This document shows positions 21,130 to 32,999 of a DNA stretch of 64,000 nt, piece by piece. The stretch covers positions 13,153,730 through 13,217,729 of the forward strand of contig OY783222.1 of NCBI GenBank assembly GCA_963678705.1, written 5' to 3'. The stretch is from Panorpa germanica. Its lineage: Eukaryota > Arthropoda > Insecta > Mecoptera > Panorpidae. Below the pieces are notes generated by a model. The model was not told the origin of the DNA. It worked only from the letters and a program-made list of their open reading frames with translations, and made no database searches. The position numbers and the translations under genes were made by a program. The number at the start of each line of letters is the position of its first letter. Within the stretch, counting starts at the first letter, position 1.

Positions 21130-23990
21130 TGCCGCTAGTGTCAACAAAAGTTAATACATGGTTTGGAGATAGACTAACCACAATATAAAAATGTATTGAA
21201 GATTTGGTCAAACTGTGTAGTATTTATTATTGAGAGATTGAGGTTATGTTATCTATTCGTAACACAGCACGTGAATTCGATGTCAGGTTTCGAGTCATTT
21301 CTCAGTGTAAAGCAATTAGTCATTTTTATTAATTGTTTTCATGAAGTCGCGTGTCCATAGTAATAGTGTGTAAACCACAAACGTATTATAAAACCGCGAA
21401 CCGGAAGTAACAATTGCATTATGCAATTTATGGTAGTGTTCAAAGATTATTGTATAAACAAGCAGTAGCGTAAATAGTGTTATACATGATATACTATCGC
21501 ATATTTTGCTAAACTAGATTTACTTGCAATCTTGTGACAAGATTGTTTTAAGATAATTTTGTAAGCGTTGTTATTTTTTCAATTACAGTTGTTGTGTCTA
21601 ATGTTCATTAGACATGAGTGTACTGCGACATAAACATGCAACACTAATAAAATTCTTACTTATGCTATTTTATTAAATTCTAGGTAGTATTTTTATGAAT
21701 CAAAAATGTTTCAATCCTTCGGCGATACTTCTAAAAGGATTGCGATTTTAAATGTGATCTCGAGCAAAAGGATCGAGTACCTAATTAGTCTCCATTATAA
21801 TTTCAGTGTGTGTTGATGTTTTTTTTAGTTGTGTTTGACAAGGGTCAAATAACTGAGTTTTGTTACTTTTGTTTTTCTTATCATATTTTTTTTGCGGATA
21901 TATATATAACTTAGTTCACACACATAAGGCCACGACACCACAAAAATGTCGTCGGTGAAAATAAATAAAATAAATTTAAAAAAACTACGAAATAATAAAA
22001 ACTTGAGATTCGTTTCACAGCACTTCAAGAATTGAACTTAATTATCAATGTCATACAGATAAATGTATGTTGGCGCTCAGCTCGTGTTGGCAGTAATGCT
22101 AAAGATGAGATACGAGCCGAGCTACTACACATTATGTTCATCGCCCCAATGTACTATCAAGCGTATTGATCAAGCCAGTTACCAACACAAATTCGAGTGT
22201 GTATGTGGCTTTTAAATATATAAAATAATTCTCAAAACTATAATTTATCTATTAAAATCTAGTTGAGTAGTTAGATGCGCAACGAACTCGCAAATAAATA
22301 AGTGAACTGCTTTTCCAATTAACTAATATTTATAGAATTTCCTAAAATTATTTTCATTCATAAAATTTAGATATATTTGTAAATTGTGTTATTCCGAGAA
22401 TCGTTTGTACTTCTGGTCCACTAACTGGTGGACTAACGTCGCGGTCTGAGTGATGATTATGTTGATGTGCTCGTTGTCACATCACGTCAAGGAGATGCTT
22501 TGTGTCTTGTCTCAAGTCTCAAGACGCTGTCAATTTATAAAAAGAAGACGTGCGTCAAAATCAAATGACCGCCAAAATCCCTGACCCACAAAGAAATTAT
22601 GTATTCGCGGAAATTTGAATTAGTTTTAATGTTTATTGAGTTATTTATGTTAAATAAGATTTTCTCAAGATATCTTCTCTATCGGTTGGATATATAAGTT
22701 GTCTTCGAGTTATAAACTTCGAAATTAAGAGATCAGTTAAGTTAATAATTAAGATATTTCTAAAATACGAGTATATATTACAATAGCTAATTTTTTGTAA
22801 GCGCAATAATTTGTTTCTGTTTGTTTGCCAGAGTTTGTGAGAGCTAAAAAAAGGATTCAACTGTAGGCTTATTTCAAAGGTAGGTGCCACTGTTAACCTA
22901 ATACGACCTATTTATTATAGAATTTAATTTAAGTTAAAAATTGGTTCTTAACTTAAACCATTTTTGTCACTTTTTTTCGAAGACTGTTAAAAAGAGACGG
23001 TTTTTCAAAAGACTGTTTCAAATCCAAGTTAATCTAGTAGAAAACTATCGGATCTATTTTGTAACTTATTAAAGAGTAGTCGATTGTTTTGGTTGAACTT
23101 AAAAACCCCAATTTTGTCGACAATAGTCCCATGAAAAACTGGCTAATAATAAACGACGTTGGAAAAGAGTTGTAAGTTGAGGGCCTATGTTATACTGTGA
23201 AATTTTATTTTTAATAAAAATATAATTAGAATTTGTTGTCCCTAGTCACCCCCCCCCCCTGCACAACCATATTTATCCAAATAACAACACCCTCCTATTA
23301 TACCTGTGCTACTATTTGTAATTTTTCAGTTTTAAACACGAAGATTCTACATAAAAATGTTTTTTTTTAGATTTCTCAAAAGAATAGCAAATTGGAGAAC
23401 GCCAAAAGTTTACCTTCGACATACCAGTATTTCAGAAACTTTGGCAGAACCGTTTTCGAGTAATTGTAAGAATTAAATGATAACAAATTGCAAAAGCTAC
23501 GAAACATATATTTTAACATAGTAACTTTTTTACAAAATAAATTTTGAATATTTGTTATATTTTTGTTTTTGTTTCATTATACTTTGACATGGACTGTCAT
23601 AGCCAGAGCCTCCATCATGATAATAAGTTTTACAAAATATAGTAATTTTACATAAAATTTATATCTTGGTATTTCCAAATAAATAATTAAATAAATTTAA
23701 ATAATCTACTAATTAATTCAGAATCATTAAACAAAAATGTAGTCATTGTAAAAGTTTGAATCACATCTATTATTTCACGGTTAAATTTAGATATTTGTAA
23801 ACTATAATTTATGCAATCAAATATAATATGATCTAAAGATGTTGCAGGTGTTCTACAATGACATCTACCGTCAGATTATACATAAGCAAAATCTAGTAAT
23901 ATTCACTGCAGGTGTAAAAGAGTCATATATTTATTTTATAGCTATTCTGATAGGCGCTAATCTTTAACAAGGATTTTTTAAATTTTATAA
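21130..23990. other. Stretch without recognised genes
   Basis: Mostly AT-rich. It contains an 11-base C run (23249-23259) and a GC-richer segment at 22385-22545 (CGTCGCGGTCTGAGTG, ACATCACGTCAAGG). Open frames at 21825-22028 and 22645-22890 have no recognisable domain. Confidence 0.45.
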
Positions 23991-23992
23991 GC

Positions 23993-24494
23993 CTTAAATA
24001 TCATTCCTACTCACTGCTTTAATTTAATTTTGTATTTAATTTAAATTGTTTAGCATATGGCAATTCGCGTAGTCCATTTTTAATTTAAATTATTTCTGAA
24101 GTTTTCTTAGTTTCTCTAGAACCTTACAAGGGTTCCAATGTCTTAAATTAAAAATACTAAATTAAGAAAAACTATATTATATTATAACCTCACAAATGTG
24201 ACAATCTGTCAAAATGCAGTAGGATTTACTTTTAAAAGAAGTTTAATGTCAGTTTTTGAAAAATATAGAAGAGAAAACAATTTCTGTTACTAATTGTTAT
24301 TAAATATAGCAAATTTAATTATTTCACATACAATTTTGTCGAACTGTCAAAATTTATATTACTAACGATGCATACGCACCAACTAAATTAACTAAACGAA
24401 TGTGACTACGAGACCTGAAATCTAGATTATAATATTAAATAAAACAGTATATAAATATCAAAACAGTGAGTGGGAATGAGGCTTTAAAATGTGT
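23993..24494. mobile_element. Family G MITE, copy 1 (about 500 bp)
   Basis: Ends are TATCATTCCTACTCACTG and, inverted, CTCATTCCCACTCACTG. GCCTTAAA/GCTTTAAA just outside may be an 8-bp target duplication with one mismatch, as in hAT elements. The interior is AT-rich and non-coding. It is in the opposite orientation to the copy at 26833. Confidence 0.7.
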
Positions 24495-25664
24495 TCTTGA
24501 AAACCTTTATGAGTTTATTGAATTGTAAACGGGTAGATTTCTTTTCATATCTCAAAGTCACAAAATATAGTCAAAGGTCACAGAACGTGTATTTTATGTA
24601 AAGTCGTTTATGTATAGGTTATGTAATAGATTATGTAATAAACTTTTGTTATGTTAAATAAACCTTAGTGTAACTGTACTTAGTGTAACTTCCAAGTAAT
24701 GTTCTCTTTGCAAAATCTCAGATTATATTCTATATGCGGAACTTAATTTAAAAATAAAATCTCAACAACTCTCTTAGGTTTCTTTATTTTGTTTCTTGTA
24801 CTCTGCGCTAAGGTTATTCGCCCCTGTATCTATCTACCTGTATAATTTAACATATATTTTTTTCTATATTTAGAATATTCCAGGTATTATTATGTACATA
24901 ACAGGTCTATAAATAGTAATCTCTTAACAACAAAAAAATAAATAAAACGTCATGATTTATGTTATTAGGTAAATATGACGCACGAAACAAATGCTTGACC
25001 ATTTGCCTGGCATGTTGCAGGTTGCAGGTGCTTCCTCAGACAAGTGTGCATGCGCCAAGTCATCCTCATTTGCATAATATAACTAATTAGGCGTATCTGT
25101 AGGCGCCTAATTAATTTAAATTCAATTAAAAAATTTCTGCGAATTGGTTGTATCACTTTTCATTATAATTTTTTTGTATCGATCAATTTTTTTATTGTTT
25201 TTTGAGTAACCAGGCACTTCCTCTTTATTATACAATATTGAATTATTGAAACATTGTATAAATATATGAGAAGATAGGATTCCGATTCAGATAAATAGCT
25301 TGTTCAAAAAAAGTTCATGTGTGTATAATAGGCTGGCCCTTATTTTAAAAGTTAAACTTTTGTTTCCTGCCCTCCTATTGTTGCCATTGCTTGAAAAAAT
25401 AATCTGTGGAAAATTTCAAGTCAATCGGATAACAAAAGAGCTTTGAAAATCTAAAAAATCTTGCGAAATATTAATTTTGTGCAAAAAAGTTTTAGACAAA
25501 AGTTGTAGATCTATTAAAAATACATAAATTATCATATATGACTTTTTTTTCTCATGACTAGCGGTTTTCGAGAAATACGTGAAAATCATTTCCTTTTATT
25601 TGAAATGCACGCGAATCGAAAAAGCACAAAATCCATTTTATTTATTTATTTTACAAAATATTTA

Positions 25665-25998
25665 TTAATTGGTAACACTGACCAGAGATATTACAACTGC
25701 ATTCTGGTCAGATGAGCTACCGGTATATATTAGTTATAGCTACTTTCATTGTAGTGTGTACCAACAGTTGATATTTGGAGCTGACAGAACTTACTGTGCA
25801 TAATGTTAAGTTATAATAAGATTAGATAAAAAGGGATTGACAATTGAAATAATAAACTTTAAATGTCGGTTCTTTGATTTCAGGTAAGATAGTATGATTT
25901 AAGTTGAACAGTGTAATTATTATAATATGTAAGTAAATTACTAAAATATAAGCCTTTGATTTCAGAGAAACACATAAGTTTGATTAAAAATTTAGGGG
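25665..25998. repeat. Family D repeat, copy 4
   Basis: GGTAACACTGACCAGAGATA through GCATTCTGGTCAGATGAGCT, AACTTTAAATGTCGGTTCTT, to AGTTTGATTAAAAATTTA, where the copy stops. Confidence 0.65.
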
Positions 25999-26734
25999 CA
26001 ACACCAACAACATTACAGTTTTGACATTTCGTTTTTCATATCAGTAGTAGATGCTTTGGCAAATGTTACAATGAATTTAATTTCGCTGGAAAATCGCATT
26101 AAAATAATAAAAATCCACTATGACACATATGGAAATATACAAAAGATGTAGATCTATTAAAAATGCATTTATTACCATCTGTCACTTTTTTTATTCTTCC
26201 TGGATTTACACTACTCAACTCTTTCCAAGCATGAGTCATGTGATCTCTCATAAGTTGAACTATAATATTAACACATCATACGATTGCAATGCCCCACCGG
26301 AAAGTGGAAACAGTATTCTATGAGCTCCAAGATGAAACCGGTAAATCAAACATTCCACGTAATTAAAGAGTGTGCTATAAACATTTTTATTTGAATATAA
26401 AATTAACAACGACAGTGTTTTTTAAACTTTTTATGCCATTTTTGTGTTTTATTTCTTGAAATTTATTTCATTTTTTAAACAGTTTAAACACTACTGAATT
26501 GTAATGCCGGAAACTGACTGAAGTTATGCCCGTAGTATGTGAGGTTGTTAGACGATTGCTCAGCGGTGTTTGTTGTGTCATTTTTTGTAATTAAAGGTGA
26601 GTGTCGAAATAATTATGCAAAATTTGAATTGATTCTCTCATTCATGTAATATGATTCACAAAACGACCTTGTTCATTTATGTAAAAACGCGCGAAACATT
26701 GTCACTGTGTATTTGCATAAAGATAATTTAATAT

Positions 26735-26832
26735 TCTAGGTAGAAAACTGTCTTGCAGTACAACATTCACATTTACTACCTTGTCACAAGCTAATTCTAA
26801 GGTTTATTTAGAAATTACTTACAGTGTTGTCT
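26735..26832 (+). repeat. Family C repeat unit
   Basis: CTAGGTAGAAAACTGTCTTG ... CTTGTCACAAGCTAATTCTA: one unit in the orientation opposite to those at 13480. Confidence 0.5.
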
Positions 26833-27345
26833 ACAGTGCCTCATTCCCACCCACTGTTCTGATATTTAATTTTCTGTTTTTATTTAATATTGTAATCTAG
26901 ATTTCAGGTTTTCGTTTAAGCATACCTTTTCATATTTGTGTTTTAATTTAAGTACAGTTAATTTAGCTCGTGCGTAATATAAATCATCGTTGACAGTGAC
27001 ATCGTTAGTATTATAAATGTTCACAGTTTGACAAAATTGTATGTGAAATAATTAAAATTGATATTTTTAATAACAATTAGTAATAGAAATTGTTTTCACT
27101 TCTATATTTTTAAATAACTAACATTAAACTTCTTTTAATAGTAAATCCTACTGCATTTTGACAGATTGTCACATTTTGGTGGTTGTAATATAATATAGTT
27201 TTTCTTAATTTAATATTTTTAATTTAAAACATTGGACCTTGTAAGGTTCTAAAAAAACTAAGAAAACTATAAAAATAAATTAAATTAAAAATGGTACAAT
27301 ACAATATTAAATTAAAGCAGTAAGTGGGAATGACACTTTACACTT
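26833..27345. mobile_element. Family G MITE, copy 2 (about 513 bp)
   Basis: CTCATTCCCACCCACTG at the left and CAGTAAGTGGGAATGA at the right form terminal inverted repeats. The interior (TTGACAGATTGTCACATTTT, AAACATTGGACCTTGTAAGG) aligns inverted with 23993-24494 and directly with 16453-16655. No target duplication is clear for this copy. Confidence 0.7.
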
Positions 27346-27504
27346 AATATAGACTACAGACTAATTAAAATGTTACTTTGCGTTACATTTACATAACAAA
27401 AAGTATCTTTTGGCATAAATTTACATATTTTGATGTAAATAAATCTATTTTTGCGAAACTGTATAATGTGTAACATTTAATTAATAAAACCTAGAAAATG
27501 AATC

Positions 27505-27655
27505 ATGGAATTAGCTTGTAGCAATCTAGAAAGTGTTAAACTTGCATTGCAAGACAATTTTTATATTAAAAGTAGAAACTGAACCTTAGAGTTAGCTTGT
27601 GGAAAGCTATAAAGTGCGAAACTCGCACTCGTAGACAATTTACTACCTAGTCTTT
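27505..27655 (-). repeat. Family C repeat, two tandem units
   Basis: GAATTAGCTTGTAGCAATCT...AAACTTGCATTGCAAGACAA and, about 85 bp on, AGTTAGCTTGTGGAAAGCTA...GTAGACAATTTACTACC. Confidence 0.6.
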
Positions 27656-29250
27656 TTTATTTATTTAATGATTATCTATCAAAATTACGCCAAACTTCGG
27701 TAAATAATAAAACGCAACGTTAGGTAAAAAACAATTTGTTGTCTCGTTTCTTGGGACAAGTTTACGGGTTTCCACTTTAGCAAATTGCGACTGTAACTAA
27801 AAATCTAAAACTCTATTGTGTCCAGTCACAATTTAAAAAAAGTTTACTTCACTACAAAGTCTTGCTTTGAACTCATATAAAATTGTATTTATGGAATTGG
27901 AAGCTCATGAATGTGTGAAACGAAACCCTGGCTTCACGTTTCTTAATAATTGACACTATTTTATTGTAGCAATCAAGATGGAGAAAATATTACTACATTT
28001 GCATCATGCGCTTGACACAGAGCCGCAATAAAGACTTAAAAAAGCCCTTTTATTTCTAATTACATTTATTATTACGAATTTGAAAACAGCGGTAAAAAGG
28101 GTCATTGTGGCTTCTGAAGTTATACAATTCAAAACTACTTAAGCAAGTTACATTCAGACTAGTAACAATAATTAAGATATGGTTATTAACGTGCTTTGAA
28201 CGTCATCTACAAATAAATATTCAAATTTAACAAAAAAATAAATTTCTCCGTTTAAATCAATTCCTGCAATAAATTTATGACTTTAATAACCTTACTTTGG
28301 TAATCATTTAATGGCTATAATAATTTTTACAATATAAAATTTAATTCGATTTCTATCGTTTAATGTGGAAATAATTAACCAAGAATAATTCACATTTTAA
28401 CAAGATTGTAATAAAATTTATTACAAAATGACTAAAAAACAAGAAAATAAAAATGTTACTTACATTATTGTAAAACTTCTGTTAGAACCGAATTAGAAGA
28501 CGATCTCACAAAAAAAAAATTATTAAAATTTTTTTACAAAAATTTTTTTTTTTAATTTTCAAAATGAAACACTATAATGTCCACTATATTGTTTTGTTAT
28601 TAGCACAGTTGAATAATAAATAAATAGAAAATAAAAATCACGAGTTTTCACTGGGTTTAGATAATAATCAACGTTGATGACGCTAAGAAGCAAGTAGAGA
28701 GGTTTAGTTCTTCGTCGCACGAGAGTTGGCTTTGCTTTACGGCAGGTTTTCACTTTGCCTGTATATATATAGCGATAGCAATCCAGAGGTTCAACTCGAG
28801 CTGACCAATCAGAATCATTATCGGGAATGACGTAGTTATTAATGTGAATACAGAATTGATATGATATACATTTTAAGCGTAATAAGAAAAAATTAAGTAA
28901 GATTAATTCATTCATAACATGTTTATACATGTTTGTATGTGTGTGGTAAATAAGTTATTTAAAAGAAACCGCTGTACTCTGTATTTACGAGAGTTCAACA
29001 CAAATTGTGCACGTTTGGCAAATAATGGTCTGTGGATCCAGGAAATCACTAACTAATAAAACGAACTGATACGTATCTACTTTATTTAATATAAATTATT
29101 ATAGTTAATCTATAATTCTAGTTTATTTTTATATATACTTCATAAGCTGAAACTGACATTTAAGGTTAAAACATACAATTAAAACCCCATTCCCTCTCAC
29201 TGTTTTTAGTTTTAATTTAAGGTTTTAACATTAAATGTAATTTTGAACTT
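27656..29250. other. Stretch without recognised genes
   Basis: AT-rich. It includes the longest open frame of the window (28559-28930, minus, 123 codons), whose product has no recognisable domain or motif and is best taken as chance. A/T homopolymers lie at about 28508-28557. Confidence 0.45.
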
Positions 29251-29257
29251 GTGAAAT

Positions 29258-29290
29258 CATGCGTCCTGCGTCAGTAATATACATTATTTT
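29258..29290. repeat. Short element shared with 18685-18718
   Basis: ATGCGTCCTGCGTCAGTAAT is almost the exact inverse of the sequence at 18690-18718 (ATTACTGACGCACGACGCAT), so this is probably the end of a dispersed element. Confidence 0.4.
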
Positions 29291-29889
29291 GTAATAATTA
29301 CTACTTTTATTTAATATAAATTATTGTATTCATTATAACTAATTTTGTTTCTTTATATTTCACAAGCAGAAATTTACATTTCAGGTTAAAACCTTAAATT
29401 AACTTAAGGCTTAAGTTTAAAAATATACGAAATGTGTACGCGCTAAACATAGTTACATATATGTAAGGTTTTTATATAACTTAAAAAAAGTTAAAAGTAA
29501 AGTTAAATATTAAATTATAAAATTAGTATAAGATTTTTAATGTCAATTTTAATGTTAAAATTCGGTAAATAATACAGCATAAGGTGAGGTAAAATATAAT
29601 ACCTTAGATAATACATGAATTTACGTAAGATATGTCCGAAAGATAACTTTTGTTTTGTATTCTTACATTATATTAATCTAAGAAATTTTATGTAGAAGGT
29701 AAATCTTGCATATACGCAACTGTCTTTAGTGGGCGTAAGTATACTTTCTTATGCTTGTTAGTTTTACTTTCTTTGTAAAATTTACTAAAATTAAATCAGC
29801 TTAAAACGTTGAAGCGTTGATGCTAGTTTCCTGTATCATCAAGCCAGTAGTGTATTTTCTGAAATTGGGTGTTATTTCAATCTATCATT

Positions 29890-30330
29890 TATGTGGAATT
29901 ATCCTTAGTTTAGTCTAATTAGTTAAAGTCTATAGTAGTTTAAGGATTTATTCTTTAGTAGGTAATATTTCCAGGTAGTATTTAAAGGATTTAAGCAAAC
30001 ATTAAACCGTTTGTAGGTAGTAATAACAAGGCTTAAGGTAGGTCAGACCAATGTCTATACATAACTGTTGAATTTTTTTGGTTAATGATAATTACTTAGG
30101 ATAAGGGTTATGTGTAATCCGTATTATTCATTAATTTGATGTAACAAGAATTTCCAATAGAGTATAAAAGTATAGCGATTCTTGAATCGCTTTCCCTGGC
30201 TCTGGTAAGTTTTCCTATTACAGAGTAAAGACGAAGAAGAAGAGAGTGTTATTTTTTGAATTCTTCATTTAAATACTAAATAAAGTTATAATCATTAGCA
30301 GCGATGTAGTGCACATATATAAGACCTTCT
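29890..30330 (+). repeat. Family H repeat, copy 2, possible solo LTR
   Basis: TTTAGTAGGTAATATTTCCA ... GATTTAAGCAAACATTAAAC ... GGATAAGGGTTATGTGTAAT ... TTTCCAATAGAGTATAAAAG, then a TATA box (TATAAAA, about 30163), a GTAAGT donor (about 30206) and AATAAA (about 30281). TATA box plus poly(A) signal in a dispersed non-coding repeat suggests an LTR. No primer-binding site or TG...CA ends could be fixed. Confidence 0.35.
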
Positions 30331-30504
30331 AGATACCTACATATTACCAAATTAGTGTGAAATCGTTGGAAATAGGCCGACGTTAAATAAAAAACAATTA
30401 TGGAATTTTCCTAACGACAATTTCCCTGTTGATGCATTGTACAACCAAACTTGCGGTTATGTAAACATGATGTAAGAGTAAAAGCAGGTATTATAATATG
30501 TAGT

Positions 30505-30519
30505 ACACACACACACACA
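30505..30519. repeat. (AC)n microsatellite
   Basis: Seven AC dinucleotides in a row. Confidence 0.9.
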
Positions 30520-32280
30520 TTACAGGTGTAAATATGCACATACAGGTGTATTACGAGACAAGTATACTCCTGTCATGACATTTAAGTATTATAAAGAAAA
30601 CAAAAACAATAACGCAATACAGTGGTTTTATTGGAAACAAATAATCATAAAAACTTAGAATGTTTTAATTAGGGATGGAAAAGGTAATTTTATTTGTAAT
30701 TATACCACTGGACATCAACGAAGAGGTTGTTTAATAAATACCGGTCATTTTTTGGTTGATAAGTGTTATACTGTTAGAACAGAAGAATTAGTAAATAATG
30801 TAAGAAACAATACAAAACTACAAGTAAGATTAGTTGGAGTTAACAAGCACTTTGTTATGTTGTGATATAGAAGGAGATATAACAATAGTGTGCACAAGAG
30901 GCTGAATGTCTGCGAAAGTCATCTGTGTCTCTTTTGAGCCGAGTACTGTGATTAACTCCCGCGCTAACGACGTCTGCTTGCTTGTTTCCCACCTACCATA
31001 CCGCCAATCAACCAAGCTATCAGCAGCTAGGAAGAAACAGATAGTTTGCCTTTATCGTTTGCTCTTACACGTGGCAGTACACTTCTATGTCACAGTAGAC
31101 TTCTATGTCTAGAAGAGTATAAATTGTCTGATCAAAACGCATTTACTCCTTATATTGCTATGGAAAGCCTGTCATACGACATGTCCTCTTCAAATGTAAG
31201 CCCCATCTATGATTCAAAACTATTGGTACAATTGCATAGATAATTCTAATTTTGAATCATAGATGTGCCTACTTTTTCCATCTTTATTACCTTCTCCCAA
31301 ATGCATTCTGGTTTTTCCTTTACCTTAATTTATATAGTGTAGTCTCTCGTTCATTATTCCTTTTAGTTCATCAACAATCAAACACAAAGACATTTCATTC
31401 CTACTCAAATGCAAATACATAAATAATCAATTTACCAATAACCAAACTACAAACAAATATTTTATCCTTCTTCCAAATACTAATAATACTAAAGCTTTAA
31501 TTCCTGATAAAACTACCAGCTCATAAATATTTCTTTCTTACCAACAAACTGCATTGTATTAGAAATACCAAGTAAAATAAAGTATTAAATTGAATAAGTG
31601 TTTTGTTTCCTCTAAAACGGTCCAAACTGGTTTACATCCAGTTAATAAAACATCAGTGCTAGGTCACCAATGCTACGGCTCTTGACTCGGCTTCATGTGT
31701 ATTTACTAATAAATACAATATTGGTAAAACATTGCAAATAGTGAAAGAAAAAGGTCATGATAAAGGTAAGGTCAGTATGGTGAATACCATAGCCGACGCA
31801 ATGCATTACATAAATGACAAACATAAAGAAATTGTCGAATCGCAACATGATTTTCAAAAAGTGTTCGCCAACAGGAAGAAAAAAATGAGGTAGTTCGGAA
31901 GCACCAAGGAATGTAAAACAAAAAACTTTAAGCGATTGTTGGCTAAGTCCTGTCCACTGCAAATTGGTTTGGGAAACTCACGCACTCTCACGCCTATCAG
32001 AAATTTAATTAGTTAATAAAGGTATTATAAAAACCTATGTTAAAACGGATGGTTTGTGATATACCATTGGTAATTTATGCAGACTCATGATATGTCATAC
32101 AAATTTCATTCATACCTACTTATTCAAACAAGAACCACAATCATTTTGAGAACAATGTAACAGCTCACTAACAGGAAAGTATATTATTCTTCAATGCTTC
32201 TGTAATATGTCTGAAGACTATAAGGTCTTTGAAAGCAGAGAAAGTATAAAAAACCTTTTTGCCTTTATCAATGAAACTAA

Positions 32281-32603
32281 TTTTTTTTTTTTTTAATTTG
32301 ATTTCTAGAGATTATTGCCATCTGTCTTGTTTAGAGGACATTCAGTGTTAGGTATGTTAAAATAAAGTGTCTTGCGCGGGATGTGCCCAACGACTCATCC
32401 TTCAATTTTAATAGTTCCTAGATTCTGATTAGTTGGTTAATAGGTCCTGAGGTACTTTCTTTTTTAGTCCGCGTACAACCGAATTATTAGACATTAGACA
32501 GTTGACCAAATTCTTTGGATGTTCAAGTATTCTCTCTTTGTATTCTTTGATTCTAAGCACTATTTCTTCATTAACTGTGGGTATATATAGATCCCGATGT
32601 ATT
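32281..32603 (-). mobile_element. 5'-truncated Jockey-type LINE with poly(A) tail
   Basis: A 10-bp target duplication ATGAAACTAA flanks it (32271-32280 and 32604-32613). On the minus strand it ends in a poly(A) tail (the T-run from 32281). Duplication plus A-tail plus 5' truncation is the signature of target-primed reverse transcription. It lies inside an I-like LINE remnant. Confidence 0.9.
32429..32596 (-). pseudogene. Jockey-type LINE reverse transcriptase, last 55 codons
   Basis: Uninterrupted frame: RDLYIPTVNEEIVLRIKEYK, followed by a HP..L...L segment (EHPKNLVNCL) and VVRGLKKKVPQDLLTN before TAA. The DLxIPTVxEE motif, HPNxLAxxLL-like segment and R-LK-x-PxDL ending are the C-terminus of Jockey-clade LINE proteins. 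The N-terminal thousand or so residues are absent through 5' truncation. The lack of stops suggests a younger insertion than its neighbours. Confidence 0.85.
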
Positions 32604-32999
32604 ATGAAACTAACTAAATCTCTGTATTTTAAATACCTATTAATAGATTATAAATTATGTATTACAAATGTTTATAAATGTATATATTGCTTTAAGTGCT
32701 AATAACTGTTGAAAGTTGATGCACTCAAATAAATATTAAAAAAGAAAACAATGGTAATTTTCTTACGATTGTTTTGAAAAAGTTAGAATTATTAATTAGG
32801 AATATGAAAGGTAGCTCATATACGAAGAAAATTACTGAAAAGAGCAATCATGATTCATTATGATTTTTTGGAAAAGATTAAGAGTTTGCGTTACATTACG
32901 ATTACGATTATGTAAAAAGCCCATAAGGATTGTCAAAGTTGCCGATCGGAACTACAGAAGTCTTTTTTTTATATAGTCACACTTACACACTATAAGATA

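Larger units (their letters stand above)
32074..32745 (+). pseudogene. I-like LINE: C-terminal protein remnant and 3' UTR, interrupted
   Basis: From 32074 the strand encodes RLMICHTNFIHTYLFKQEPQ, then (after one stop in place of Cys) EQCNSSLTGKYIILQC and YKVFESRESIKNLFAFINET. This is the tail after the RNase H domain of I-like non-LTR retrotransposons: RxGHTxxTHxYLL, CxxC, T..HI...C, and a final leucine/phenylalanine-rich helix. Coding continues up to 32280, where a Jockey-type LINE is inserted. The 3' UTR resumes at 32614 and ends in GATGCACTCAAATAAATATT with A-run. Sister copies: 43172-43550 (minus) and 57602-57795. Confidence 0.8.

Noticed and set aside
28559-28930. Longest open frame in the window (123 codons, minus)
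   Set aside because: No recognisable domain, composition like random AT-rich DNA, and no splice or poly(A) context that supports a gene.
30505-30519. Regularly spaced repeats as CRISPR array
   Set aside because: Only a dinucleotide microsatellite; no repeat-spacer structure anywhere, and the genome is eukaryotic.
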